The notes under the pieces were generated by a model. It did not search any database. It had not been told where the DNA came from and was given only the letters and a program-made list of their open reading frames with translations. From assembly GCF_964355755.1 (NCBI RefSeq), contig NC_092670.1, positions 27,827,795 through 27,891,794 of the forward strand: a stretch of 64,000 nt of DNA, given 5' to 3'. The position numbers were made by a program, and so were the translations under genes. Below, one piece after another: positions 49,762-63,100 of the stretch (position 1 is the first letter of the stretch; every line of letters begins with the position of its first letter). This DNA is from Antedon mediterranea. Taxonomy: Eukaryota; Echinodermata; Crinoidea; Comatulida; Antedonidae.

Positions 49762-52027
49762 ACACGTTTTTTCGAAAATCACAAAATGGTCTAAAACGTC
49801 TCCAAATGCGATTTGAAGCTATTCTAAGCACTTTTGTGTTTTTATGTTAACAAGTTTTTTCGAAAATCACAAAATGGTCTAAAATGTCTCCAAATGCGAT
49901 TTTAAGGTATTCTAAGCACTTTGGTGTTTTTATGTTAACAAGTTTTTTTGAAAATCACAAAATGGTCTAAAACGTCTACAAATGCGATTTGAAGCTATTC
50001 TAAGCACTTTGGTGTTTTTATGTTAACAAGTTTTTTCGAAAATCACAAAATGGTATAAAACGTCTCCAAATGCGATTTGAAGATTTTCTAAGCACTTTGG
50101 TGTTTTTATGTTTACAAGTTTTTTCGAAAATCACAAAATGGTCTAAAACGTCTCCAAATGCGATTTGAAGCTATTCTGTACACTTTGCTGTTTTGTGTGA
50201 ATAATTTTGTCAAAATGCTCAAAATGGTCAAAAACGTTTTTAAATACTATATTAAGCTATTTTGTGTTCTTTGATGTTTTTGTGTGAAAAGTTTTATCGA
50301 AATGCTCAAAATGGTCTAAAACGGTTTCTAATGAAATGATTTTAAGAACTTTGATGTTTTTATGTTAACAACTTTTTTAGAAAATCACAAAATGGTCTAA
50401 AACGTCTCCAAATGCGATTTGAAGCAATTCTAAGCACTTTGGTGTTTTTATGTTAACAAGTTTTTTCGAAAATCACAAAATGGTATAAAACCTCTCCAAA
50501 TACGATTTTAAGGTATTCTAAGCACTTTGGTGTTTTTATGTTAACAAGTTTGTTCGAAAATCACAAAATGGTCTAAAACGTCTACAAATGCGATTTGAAG
50601 CTATTCTAAGCACTTTGGTGTTTTTATGTTAACAAGTTTTTTCGAAAATCACAAAATGGTATAAAACGTCTCCAAATGAGATTTTAAGGTATTCTAAGCA
50701 CTTTGGTGTTTTTATGTTAACAAGTTTTTTCGAAAATCACAAAATGGTCTAAAACGTCTACAAATGCGATTTGAAGCTATTCTAAGCACTTTGGTGTTTT
50801 TATGTTAACAAGTTTTTTCGAAAATCACAAAATGGTATAAAACGTCTCCAAATGCGATTTTAAGCTATTCTAAGCAATTTGGTGTTTTTATGTTAACAAG
50901 TTTTTTCGAAAATCACAAAATGGTCGAAAATGTCACAAAATGCGATTTGAAGCTATTCTAAGCACTTTGGTGTTATTATGTTAACAAGTTTTTTCGAAAA
51001 TCACAAATTGGTCTAAAACGTCTCCAAATGCGATTTGAAGCTATTTTAAGCACTTTGGTGTTTTTGTGTAACCAAGTTTTTTCGAAAATCACAAAAGGGT
51101 CTAAAATGTCTCAAAATGCGATTTGAAGCTATTCTGTACACTTTGATGTTTTTTTGTTAACAAGTTTTTTCGAAAGTCTCAAAATGGTCTAAAAAGTCTC
51201 CAAATGCGATTTGAAGCTATTCTAAGCACTTTGGTGTTTTTATGTTAACAAGTTTTATCGAAAATCACAAAATGGTGTAAAACGTCTCCAAATGCGATTT
51301 GAAGCTATTCTAAGCACTTTGGTGTTTTTATGTTAACAAGTTTTTTCGAAAATCACAAAATGGTGTAAAACGTCTCCAAATGCGATTTTAAGCTATTCTA
51401 AGCAATTTGGTGTTTTTATGTTAACAAGTTTTTTCGAAAATCACAAAATGGTCTAAAACGTCTCCAAATGCGATTTGAAGCTATTCTGTACACTTTGCTG
51501 TTTTGTGAGAATAATTTTTGTCGAAATGCTCAAAATGGTCAAAAACGTTTTTAAATACGATATTAAGCTATTTTGTGCTCTTTGATGTTTTTGTGTGAAA
51601 AGTTTTATCGAAATGCTCAAAATGGTCTAAAACGGTTTCTAATGTGATTTTAAGCACTTTGATGTTTTTATGTTAACAACTTTTTTAGAAAATTACAAAA
51701 TGGTGTAAAACGTCTCCAAATGCGATTTGAAGCTATTCTAAGCAATTTCGTGTTTTTATGTTAACAAGTTTTTTCGAAAATCACAAAATGGTCTAAAACG
51801 TCTCCAAATGCGATTTGAAGCTATTCTAAGCACTTTTGTGTTTTTATGTTAACAAGTTTTTTCGAAAATCACAAAATGGACTAAAATGTCTCCAAATGCG
51901 ATTTTAAGGTATTCTAAGCACTTTGGTGTTTTTATGTTAACAAGTTTTTTCGAAAATCACAAAATGGTCTAAAACGTCTCCAAATGCGATTTGAAGCTAT
52001 TCTAAGCACTTTGGTGTTTTTATGTTA
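44925..52027 (+). repeat. Super-repeat copy 4 (7.1 kb)
   Basis: This is the shortest complete copy. Up to about 49761 it matches copy 3 at an offset of 10033 bp. It then switches to a segment with paired 'tggtcgaaaatgtcacaaa' and 'gtgttattatg' variants (50921-50980) that recurs at 59926 and 63403. It shares 'gaagttattttaag' (near 47930) with copy 5 (near 56934) only. Confidence 0.72.
45101..51159 (+). repeat. 6.1-kb duplicated block, first copy (offset 9005)
   Basis: Matches 54106-60164 at a constant 9005 bp. Shared private markers are 'tggggt' (46424/55429), 'ctagttt' (47148/56153), 'gaagttatttt' (about 47930/56934), 'caagtttgttcg' (about 50547/59552) and 'tggtcgaaaatgtcaca' (50921/59926). 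The block overlaps the 10033-bp pair, so most of this sequence is present at least three times in the window. Confidence 0.85.
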
Positions 52028-55000
52028 ACAAGTTTTTTCGAAAATCACAAAATGGTGTAAAACTTCTCCAAATACGATTTTAAGCTATTCTAAGCAATTT
52101 GGTGTTTTTATGTTAACAAGTTTTTTCGAAAATCACAAAATGGTATAAAACGTCTCCAAATACGATTTGAAGCAATTCTAAGCACTTTGGTGTTTTTATG
52201 TTAACAAGTTTTTTCGAAAATTACAAAATGGTATAAAACGTCTCCAAATGCGATTTGAAGATTTTCTAAGCACTTTGGTGTTTTTATGTTTACAAGTTTT
52301 TTCGAAAATCACAAAATGGTCTAAAACGTCTCCAAATGCGATTTGAAGCTATTCTGTACACTTTGCTGTTTTGTGTGAATAATTTTGTCAAAATGCTCAA
52401 AATGGTCAAAAACGTTTTTAAATACTATATTAAGCTATTTTGTGTTCTTTGATGTTTTTGTGTGAAAAGTTTTATCGAAATGCTCAAAATGGTCTAAAAC
52501 GGTTTCTAATGAAATGATTTTAAGAACTTTGATGTTTTTATGTTAAGAACTTTTTTAGAAAATCACAAAATGGTCTAAAACGTCTACAAATGCGATTTGA
52601 AGCTATTCTAAGCACTTTGGTGTTTTTATGTTAACAAGTCTTTTCGAAAATCACAAAATGGTATAAAACGTCTCCAAATGAGATTTTAAGGTATTCTAAG
52701 CACTTTGGTGTTTTTATGTTAACAAGTTTTTTCGAAAATCACAAAATGGTCTAAAACGTCTACAAATGCGATTTGAAGCTATTCTAAGCACTTTGGTGTT
52801 TTTATGTTAACAAGTTTTTTCGAAAATCACAAAATGGTCTAAAACGTCTCCAAATGCGATTTGAAGCTATTCTGTACACTTTGCTGTTTTGTGTGAATAA
52901 TTTTTGTCGAAATGCTCAAAATGGTCAAAAACGTTTTTAAATACAATATTAAGCTATTTTGTGCTCTTTGATGTTTTTGTGTGAAAAGTTTTATCGAAAT
53001 GCTCAAAATGGTCTAAAACGGTTTCTAATGTGATTTTAAGCACTTTGATGTTTTTATGTTAACAACTTTTTTAGAAAATCACAAAATGGTCTAAAACGTC
53101 TCCAAATGCGATTTGAAGCAATTCTAAGCACTTTGGTGTTTTTATGGTAACGAGTTTTTTTGAATATCACAAAATGGTCTAAAATGTCTCCAAATGCGAT
53201 TTGAAGCTATTCTGTACACTTTGATGTTTTTTTGTTAACAAGTTTTTTCGAAAGTCACAAAATGGTCTAAAACGTCTCCAAATGCGATTTGAAGCTATTC
53301 TAAGCACTTTGGTGTTTTTATGTTAACAAGTTTTTTCGAAAATCACAAAATGGTGTAAAACGTCTCCAAATGCGATTTGAAGCTATTCTAAGCACTTTGG
53401 TGTTTTTATGTTAACAAGTTTTTTCGAAAATCACAAAATGGTGTAAAACTTCTCCAAATACGATTTTAAGCTATTCTAAGCAATTTGGTGTTTTTATGTT
53501 AACAAGTTTTTTCGAAAATCACAAAATGGTCTAAAACGTCTCCAAATGCGATTTGAAGCTATTCTGTACACTTTGCTGTTTTGTGTGAATAATTTTTGTT
53601 GAAATGCTCAAAATGGTCAAAAACGTTTTTAAATACGATATTAAGCTATTTTGTGCTCTTTGATGTTTTTGTGTGAAAAGTTTTATCGAAATGCTCAAAA
53701 TGGTCTAAAACGGTTTCTAATGTGATTTTAAGCACTTTGATGTTTTTATGTTAACAACTTTTTTAGAAAATTACAAAATTGTGTAAAACGTCTCCAAATG
53801 CGATTTGAAGCTATTCTAAGCAATTTCGTGTTTTTATGTTAACAAGTTTTTTCGAAAATCACAAAATGGTCTAAAACGTCTCCAAATGCGATTTGAAGCT
53901 ATTCTAAGCACTTTTGTGTTTTTATGTTAACAAGTTTTTTCGAAAATCACAAAATGGTCTAAAATGTCTCCAAATGCGATTTTAAGGTATTCTAAGCACT
54001 TTGGTGTTTTTATGTTAACAAGTTTTTTCGAAAATCACAAAATGGTCTAAAACGTCTACAAATGCGATTTGAAGCTATTCTAAGCACTTTGGTGTTTTTA
54101 TGTTAACAAGTTTTTTCGAAAATTACAAAATGGTATAAAACGTCTCCAAATGCGATTTGAAGATTTTCTAAGCACTTTGGTGTTTTTATGTTTACAAGTT
54201 TTTTCGAAAATCACAAAATGGTCTAAAACGTCTCCAAATGCGATTTGAAGCTATTCTGTACACTTTGCTGTTTTGTGTGAATAATTTTGTCAAAATGCTC
54301 AAAATGGTCAAAAACGTTTTTAAATACTATATTAAGCTATTTTGTGTTCTTTGATGTTTTTGTGTGAAAAGTTTTATCGAAATGCTCAAAATGGTCTAAA
54401 ACGGTTTCTAATGAAATGATTATAAGAACTTTGATGTTTTTATGTTAACAACTTTTTTAGAAAATCACAAAATGGTCTAAAACGTCTCCAAATGCGATTT
54501 GAAGCAATTCTAAGCACTTTGGTGTTTTTATGTTAACAAGTTTTTTCGAAAATCACAAAATGGTATAAAACCTCTCCAAATGCGATTTTAAGGTATTCTA
54601 AGCACTTTGGTGTTTTTATGTTAACAAGTTTTTTCGAAAATCACAAAATGGTCTAAAACGTCTACAAATGCGATTTGAAGCTATTCTAAGCACTTTGGTG
54701 TTTTTATGTTAACAAGTTTTTTCGAAAATCACAAAATGGTATAAAACGTCTCCAAATGAGATTTTAAGGTATTCTAAGCACTTTGGTGTTTTTATGTTAA
54801 CAAGTTTTTTCGAAAATCACAAAATGGTCTAAAACGTCTACAAATGCGATTTGAAGCTATTCTAAGCACTTTGGTGTTTTTATGTAAACAAGTTTTTTCG
54901 AAAATCACAAAATGGTCTAAAACGTCTCCAAATGCGATTTGAAGCTATTCTGTACACTTTGCTGTTTTGTGTGAATAATTTTTGTCGAAATGCTCAAAAT

Positions 55001-58000
55001 GGTCAAAAACGTTTTTAAATACGATATTAAGCTATTTTGTGCTCTTTGATGTTTTTGTGTGAAAAGTTTTATCGAAATGCTCAAAATGGTCTAAAACGGT
55101 TTCTAATGTGATTTTAAGCACTTTGATGTTTTTATGTTAACAACTTTTTTAGAAAATCACAAAATGGTCTAAAACGTCTCCAAATGCGATTTGAAGCAAT
55201 TCTAAGCACTTTGGTGTTTTTATGGTAACGAGTTTTTTTGAATATCACAAAATGGTCTAAAATGTCTCCAAATGCGATTTGAAGCTATTCTGTACACTTT
55301 GATGTTTTTTTGTTAACAAGTTTTTTCGAAAGTCACAAAATGGTCTAAAACGTCTCCAAATGCGATTTGAAACTATTCTAAGCACTTTGGTGTTTTTATG
55401 TTAACAAGTTTTTTCGAAAATCACAAAATGGGGTAAAACGTCTCCAAATGCGATTTGAAGCTATTCTAAGCACTTTGGTGTTTTTATGTTAACAAGTTTT
55501 TTCGAAAATCACAAAATGGTGTAAAACTTCTCCAAATACGATTTTAAGCTATTCTAAGCAATTTGGTGTTTTTATGTTAACAAGTTTTTTCGAAAATCAC
55601 AAAATGGTCTAAAACGTCTCCAAATGCGATTTGAAGCTATTCTGTACACTTTGCTGTTTTGTGTGAATAATTTTTGTTGAAATGCTCAAAATGGTCAAAA
55701 ACGTTTTTAAATACTATATTAAGCTATTTTGTGCTCTTTGATGTTTTTGTGTGAAAAGTTTTATCGAAATGCTCAAAATGGTCTAAAACGGTTTCTAATG
55801 TGATTTTAAGCACTTTGATGTTTTTATGTTAACAACTTTTTTAGAAAATTACAAAATGGTGTAAAACGTCTCCAAATGCGATTTGAAGCTATTCTAAGCA
55901 CTTTGGTGTTTTTATGGTAACGAGTTTTTTTGAATATCACAAAATGGTCTAAAATGTCTCCAAATGCGATTTGAAGCTTTTCTAAGCACTTTGGTGTTTT
56001 TATGTTAACAAGTTTTTTCGAAAATCACAAAATGGTCTAAAACGTCTCCAAATGTGATTTGAAGCTATTCTAAACACTTTGGTGTTTTTATGTTAACAAG
56101 TTTTTTCGAAAATCACAAATTGGTCTAAAACGTCTCCAAATGCGATTTGAAGCTAGTTTAAGCACTTTGGTGTTTTTGTGTAACCAAGTTTTTTCGAAAA
56201 TCACAAAAGGGTCTAAAATGTCTCAAAATGCGATTTGAAGCTATTCTGTACACTTTGATGTTTTTTTTGTTAACAAGTTTTTTCGAAAGTCACAAAATGG
56301 TCTAAAACGTCTCCAAATGCGATTTGAAGCTATTCTAAGCACTTTGGTGTTTTTATGTTAACAAGTTTTTTCGAAAATCACAAAATGGTGTAAAACGTCT
56401 CCAAATGCGATTTGAAGCTATTCTAAGCAATTTGGTGTTTTTATGTTAACAAGTTTTTTCGAAAATCACAAAATGGTGTAAAACGTCTCCAAATGCGATT
56501 TTAAGCTATTCTAAGCAATTTGGTGTTTTTTTATGTTAACAAGTTTTTTCGAAAATCACAAAATGGTCTAAAACGTCTCCAAATGCGATTTGAAGCTATT
56601 CTGTACACTTTGCTGTTTTGTGAGAAAAATTTTTGTCGAAATGCTCAAAATGGTCAAAAACGTTTTTAAATACGATATTAAGCTATTTTGTGCTCTTTGA
56701 TGTTTTTGTGTGAAAAGTTTTATCGAAATGCTCAAAATGGTCTAAAACGGTTTCTAATGTGATTTTAAGCACTTTGGTGTTTTTATGTTAACAAGTTTTT
56801 TCGAAAATCACAAAATGGTCTAAAACGTCTCCAAATGTGATTTGAAGCTATTCAAAACACTTTGGTGTTTTTATGTTAACAAGTTTTTTCGAAAATCACA
56901 AATTGGTCTAAAACGTCTCCAAATGCGATTTGAAGTTATTTTAAGCACTTTGGTGTTTTTGTGTAACCAAGTTTTTTCGAAAATCACAAAAGGGTCTAAA
57001 ATGTCTCAAAATGCGATTTGAAGCTATTCTGTACACTTTGATGTTTTTTTGTTAACAAGTTTTTTCGAAAGTCACAAAATGGTCTAAAACGTCTCCAAAT
57101 GCGATTTGAAGCTATTCTAAGCACTTTGCTGTATTGTGTGAATAATTTTTGTCGAAATGCTCAAAATGGTCAAAAACGTTTTTAAATACGATATTAAGCT
57201 ATTTTGTGCTCTTTGATGTTTTTGTGTGAAAAGTTTTATCGAAATGCTCAAAATGGTCTAAAACGGTTTCTAATGTGATTTTAAGCACTTTGATGTTTTT
57301 ATGTTAACAACTTTTTTAGAAAATCACAAAATGGTCTAAAACGTCTCCAAATGCGATTTGAAGCAATTCTAAGCACTTTGGTGTTTTTATGGTAACGAGT
57401 TTTTTTGAATATCACAAAATGGTCTAAAATGTCTCCAAATGCGATTTGAAGCTTTTCTAAGCACTTTGGTGTTTTTATGTTAACAAGTTTTTTCGAAAAT
57501 CACAAAATGGTCTAAAACGTCTCCAAATGCGATTTGAAGCTATTCTGTACACTTTGCTGTTTTGTGTGAATAATTTTTGTCGAAATGCTCAAAATGGTCA
57601 AAAACGTTTTTAAATACGATATTAAGCTATTTTGTGCTCTTTTATGTTTTTGTGTGAAAAGTTTTATCGAAATGCTCAAAATGGTCTAAAACGGTTTCTA
57701 ATGTGATTTTAAGCACTTTGATGTTTTTATGTTAACAACTTTTTTAGAAAATCACAAAATGGTCTAAAACGTCTCCAAATGCGATTTGAAGCAATTCTAA
57801 GCACTTTGGTGTTTTTATGGTAACGAGTTTTTTTGAATATCACAAAATGGTCTAAAATGTCTCCAAATGCGATTTGAAGCTTTTCTAAGCACTTTGGTGT
57901 TTTTATGGTAACGAGTTATTTCGAAAATCACAAAATGGTCTAAAACGTCTCCAAATGCGATTTGAAGCTATTCTGTACACTTTGCGGTTTTGTGTGAATA

Positions 58001-58766
58001 ATTTTTGTCAAAATGCTCAAAATGGTCAAAAACGTTTTTAAATACTATATTAAGCTATTTTGTGCTCTTTGATGTTTTTGTGTGAAAAGTTTTATCGAAA
58101 TGCTCAAAATGGTCTAAAACGGTTTCTAATGTGATTTTAAGCACTTTGATGTTTTTATGTTAACAACTTTTTTAGAAAATTACAAAATGGTGTAAAACGT
58201 CTCCAAATGCGATTTGAAGCTATTCTAAGCAATTTGGTGTTTTTATGTTAACAAGTTTTTTCGAAAATCACAAAATGGTCTAAAACGTCTCCAAATGCGA
58301 TTTGAAGCTATTATAAGCACTTTTGTGTTTTTATGTTAACAAGTTTTTTCGAAAATCACAAAATGGTCTAAAATGTCTCCAAATGCGATTTGAAGCTTTT
58401 CTAAGCACTTTTGTGTTTTTATGTTTACAAGTTTTTTCGAAAATCACAAAATGGTCTAAAACGTCTCCAAATGCGATTTGAAGCTATTCTGTACACTTTG
58501 CTGTTTTGTGTGAATAATTTTTGTCAAAATGCTCAAAATGGTCTAAAACGTTTTTAAATACTATATTAAGCTATTTTGTGTTCTTTGATGTTTTTATGTG
58601 AAAAGTTTTATCGAAATGCTCAAAATGGTCTAAAACGGTTTCTAATGTGATTTTAAGAACTTTGATGTTTTTATGTTAAAAACTTTTTTAGAAAATCACA
58701 AAATGGTCTAAAACGTCTCCAAATGCGATTTGAAGCAATTCTAAGCACTTTGGTGTTTTTATGTTA
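50984..58766 (+). repeat. 7.8-kb duplicated block, second copy (offset 34782)
   Basis: Partner of 16202-23983. Copy-specific changes include 'aaaatggactaaaatg' near 51875, 'atgttaagaac' near 52545 and 'atgtaaacaag' near 54884. Its right end at 58767 is followed by the 'ggtctaaaacgtctcc' continuation shared with 49762, whereas the partner continues with 'ggtctacaacg'. This marks a recombination point inside or next to the 'acacgtttt' unit. Confidence 0.83.
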
Positions 58767-60164
58767 ACACGTTTTTTCGAAAATCACAAAATGGTCTAAA
58801 ACGTCTCCAAATGCGATTTGAAGCTATTCTAAGCACTTTTGTGTTTTTATGTTAACAAGTTTTTTCGAAAATCACAAAATGGTCTAAAATGTCTCCAAAT
58901 GCGATTTTAAGGTATTCTAAGCACTTTGGTGTTTTTATGTTAACAAGTTTTTTTGAAAATCACAAAATGGTCTAAAACGTCTACAAATGCGATTTGAAGC
59001 TATTCTAAGCACTTTGGTGTTTTTATGTTAACAAGTTTTTTCGAAAATCACAAAATGGTATAAAACGTCTCCAAATGCGATTTGAAGATTTTCTAAGCAC
59101 TTTGGTGTTTTTATGTTTACAAGTTTTTTCGAAAATCACAAAATGGTCTAAAACGTCTCCAAATGCGATTTGAAGCTATTCTGTACACTTTGCTGTTTTG
59201 TGTGAATAATTTTGTCAAAATGCTCAAAATGGTCAAAAACGTTTTTAAATACTATATTAAGCTATTTTGTGTTCTTTGATGTTTTTGTGTGAAAAGTTTT
59301 ATCGAAATGCTCAAAATGGTCTAAAACGGTTTCTAATGAAATGATTTTAAGAACTTTGATGTTTTTATGTTAACAACTTTTTTAGAAAATCACAAAATGG
59401 TCTAAAACGTCTCCAAATGCGATTTGAAGCAATTCTAAGCACTTTGGTGTTTTTATGTTAACAAGTTTTTTCGAAAATCACAAAATGGTATAAAACCTCT
59501 CCAAATACGATTTTAAGGTATTCTAAGCACTTTGGTGTTTTTATGTTAACAAGTTTGTTCGAAAATCACAAAATGGTCTAAAACGTCTACAAATGCGATT
59601 TGAAGCTATTCTAAGCACTTTGGTGTTTTTATGTTAACAAGTTTTTTCGAAAATCACAAAATGGTATAAAACGTCTCCAAATGAGATTTTAAGGTATTCT
59701 AAGCACTTTGGTGTTTTTATGTTAACAAGTTTTTTCGAAAATCACAAAATGGTCTAAAACGTCTACAAATGCGATTTGAAGCTATTCTAAGCACTTTGGT
59801 GTTTTTATGTTAACAAGTTTTTTCGAAAATCACAAAATGGTATAAAACGTCTCCAAATGCGATTTTAAGCTATTCTAAGCAATTTGGTGTTTTTATGTTA
59901 ACAAGTTTTTTCGAAAATCACAAAATGGTCGAAAATGTCACAAAATGCGATTTGAAGCTATTCTAAGCACTTTGGTGTTATTATGTTAACAAGTTTTTTC
60001 GAAAATCACAAATTGGTCTAAAACGTCTCCAAATGCGATTTGAAGCTATTTTAAGCACTTTGGTGTTTTTGTGTAACCAAGTTTTTTCGAAAATCACAAA
60101 AGGGTCTAAAATGTCTATAAATGCGATTTGAAGCTATTCTGTACACTTTGATGTTTTTTTGTTA
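54106..60164 (+). repeat. 6.1-kb duplicated block, second copy (offset 9005)
   Basis: Partner of 45101-51159. Copy-specific changes include 'gagaaaaattt' near 56625, 'tttgcggttttg' near 57985, 'gctattataagc' near 58308, 'aatggtctaaaacgttttt' in a B unit near 58538 and 'atgtctataaatg' near 60112. The last 50 bases before the break already differ. Confidence 0.84.
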
Positions 60165-63100
60165 ACAAGTTTTTTCGAAAGTCACAAAATGGTCTAAAAC
60201 GTCTCCAAATGCGATTTGAAGCTATTCTAAGCACTTTGGTGTTTTTATGTTAACAAGTTTTTTCGAAAATCACAAAATGGTGTAAAACGTCTCCAAATGC
60301 GATTTGAAGCTATTCTAAGCACTTTGGTGTTTTTATGTTAACAAGTTTTTTCGAAAATCACAAAATGGTGTAAAACTTCTCCAAATACGATTTTAAGCTA
60401 TTCTAAGCAATTTGGTGTTTTTATGTTAACAAGTTTTTTCGAAAATCACAAAATGGTCTAAAACGTCTCCAAATGCGATTTGAAGCTATTCTGTACACTT
60501 TGCTGTTTTGTGTGAATAATTTTTGTTGAAATGCTCAAAATGGTCAAAAACGTTTTTAAATACTATATTAAGCTATTTTGTGTTCTTTGATGTTTTTGTG
60601 TGAAAAGTTTTATCGAAATGCTCAAAATGGTCTAAAACGGTTTCTAATGTGATTTTAAGCACTTTGGTGTTTTTATGTTAACAAGTTTTTTCGAAAATCA
60701 CAAAATGGTCTAAAATGTCTCCAAATGCGATTTGAAGCTTTTCTAAGCACTTTGGTGTTTTTATGTTAACAAGTTTTTTCGAAAATCACAAAATGGTCTA
60801 AAACGTCTCCAAATGTGATTTGAAGCTATTCTAAACACTTTGGTGTTTTTATGTTAACAAGTTTTTTCGAAAATCACAAATTGGTCTAAAACGTCTCCAA
60901 ATGCGATTTTAAGCTATTTTAAGCACTTTGGTGTTTTTGTGTAACCAAGTTTTTTCGAAAATCACAAAAGGGTCTAAAATGTCTCAAAATGCGATTTGAA
61001 GCTATTCTGTACACTTTGATGTTTTTTTGTTAACAAGTTTTTTCGAAAGTCACAAAATGGTCTAAAAAGTCTCCAAATGCGATTTGAAGCTATTCTAAGC
61101 ACTTTGGTGTTTTTATGTTAACAAGTTTTATCGAAAATCACAAAATGGTGTAAAACGTCTCCAAATGCGATTTGAAGCTATTCTAAGCACTTTGGTGTTT
61201 TTATGTTAACAAGTTTTTTTCGAAAATCACAAAATGGTGTAAAACGTCTCCAAATGCGATTTTAAGCTATTCTAAGCAATTTGGTGTTTTTATGTTAACA
61301 AGTTTTTTCGAAAATCACAAAATGGTCTAAAACGTCTCCAAATGCGATTTGAAGCTATTCTGTACACTTTGCTGTTTTGTGAGAATAATTTTTGTCGAAA
61401 TGCTCAAAATGGTCAAAAACGTTTTTAAATACGATATTAAGCTATTTTGTGCTCTTTGATGTTTTTGTGTAAAAAGTTTTATCGAAATGCTCAAAATGGT
61501 CTAAAACGGTTTCTAATGTGATTTTAAGCACTTTGATGTTTTTATGTTAACAACTTTTTTAGAAAATTACAAAATGGTGTAAAACGTCTCCAAATGCGAT
61601 TTGAAGCTATTCTAAGCAATTTCGTGTTTTTATGTTAACAAGTTTTTTCGAAAATCACAAAATGGTCTAAAACGTCTCCAAATGCGATTTGAAGCTATTC
61701 TAAGCACTTTTGTGTTTTTATGTTAACAAGTTTTTTCGAAAATCACAAAATGGTCTAAAATGTCTCCAAATGCGATTTTAAGGTATTCTAAGCACTTTGG
61801 TGTTTTTATGTTAACAAGTTTTTTCGAAAATCACAAAATGGTCTAAAACGTCTACAAATGCGATTTGAAGCTATTCTAAGCACTTTGGTGTTTTTATGTT
61901 AACAAGTTTTTTCGAAAATTACAAAATGGTATAAAACGTCTCCAAATGCGATTTGAAGATTTTCTAAGCACTTTGGTGTTTTTATGTTTACAAGTTTTTT
62001 CGAAAATCACAAAATGGTCTAAAACGTCTCCAAATGCGATTTGAAGCTATTCTGTACACTTTGCTGTTTTGTGTGAATAATTTTGTCAAAATGCTCAAAA
62101 TGGTCAAAAACGTTTTTAAATACTATATTAAGCTATTTTGTGTTCTTTGATGTTTTTGTGTGAAAAGTTTTATCGAAATGCTCAAAATGGTCTAAAACGG
62201 TTTCTAATGAAATGATTTTAAGAACTTTGATGTTTTTATGTTAACAACTTTTTTAGAAAATCACAAAATGGTCTAAAACGTCTCCAAATGCGATTTGAAG
62301 CAATTCTAAGCACTTTGGTGTTTTTATGTTAACAAGTTTTTTCGAAAATCACAAAATGGTATAAAACCTCTCCAAATGCGATTTTAAGGTATTCTAAGCA
62401 CTTTGGTGTTTTTATGTTAACAAGTTTTTTCGAAAATCACAAAATGGTCTAAAACGTCTACAAATGCGATTTGAAGCTATTCTAAGCACTTTGGTGTTTT
62501 TATGTTAACAAGTTTTTTCGAAAATCACAAAATGGTATAAAACGTCTCCAAATGAGATTTTAAGGTATTCTAAGCACTTTGGTGTTTTTATGTTAACAAG
62601 TTTTTTCGAAAATCACAAAATGGTCTAAAACGTCTCCAAATGCGATTTGAAGCTATTCTGTACACTTTGCTGTTTTGTGTGAATAATTTTGTCAAAATGC
62701 TCAAAATGGTCAAAAACGTTTTTAAATACTATATTAAGCTATTTTGTGTTCTTTCATGTTTTTGTGTGAAAAGTTTTATCGAAATGCTCAAAATGGTCTA
62801 AAACGGTTTCTAATGAAATGATTTTAAGAACTTTGATGTTTTTATGTTAACAACTTTTTTAGAAAATCACAAAATGGTCTAAAACGTCTCCAAATGCGAT
62901 TTGAAGCAATTCTAAGCACTTTGGTGTTTTTATGTTAACAAGTTTTTTCGAAAATCACAAAATGGTATAAAACCTCTCCAAATGCGATTTTAAGGTATTC
63001 TAAGCACTTTGGTGTTTTTATGTTAACAAGTTTTTTCGAAAATCACAAAATGGTCTAAAACGTCTACAAATGCGATTTGAAGCTATTCTAAGCACTTTGG

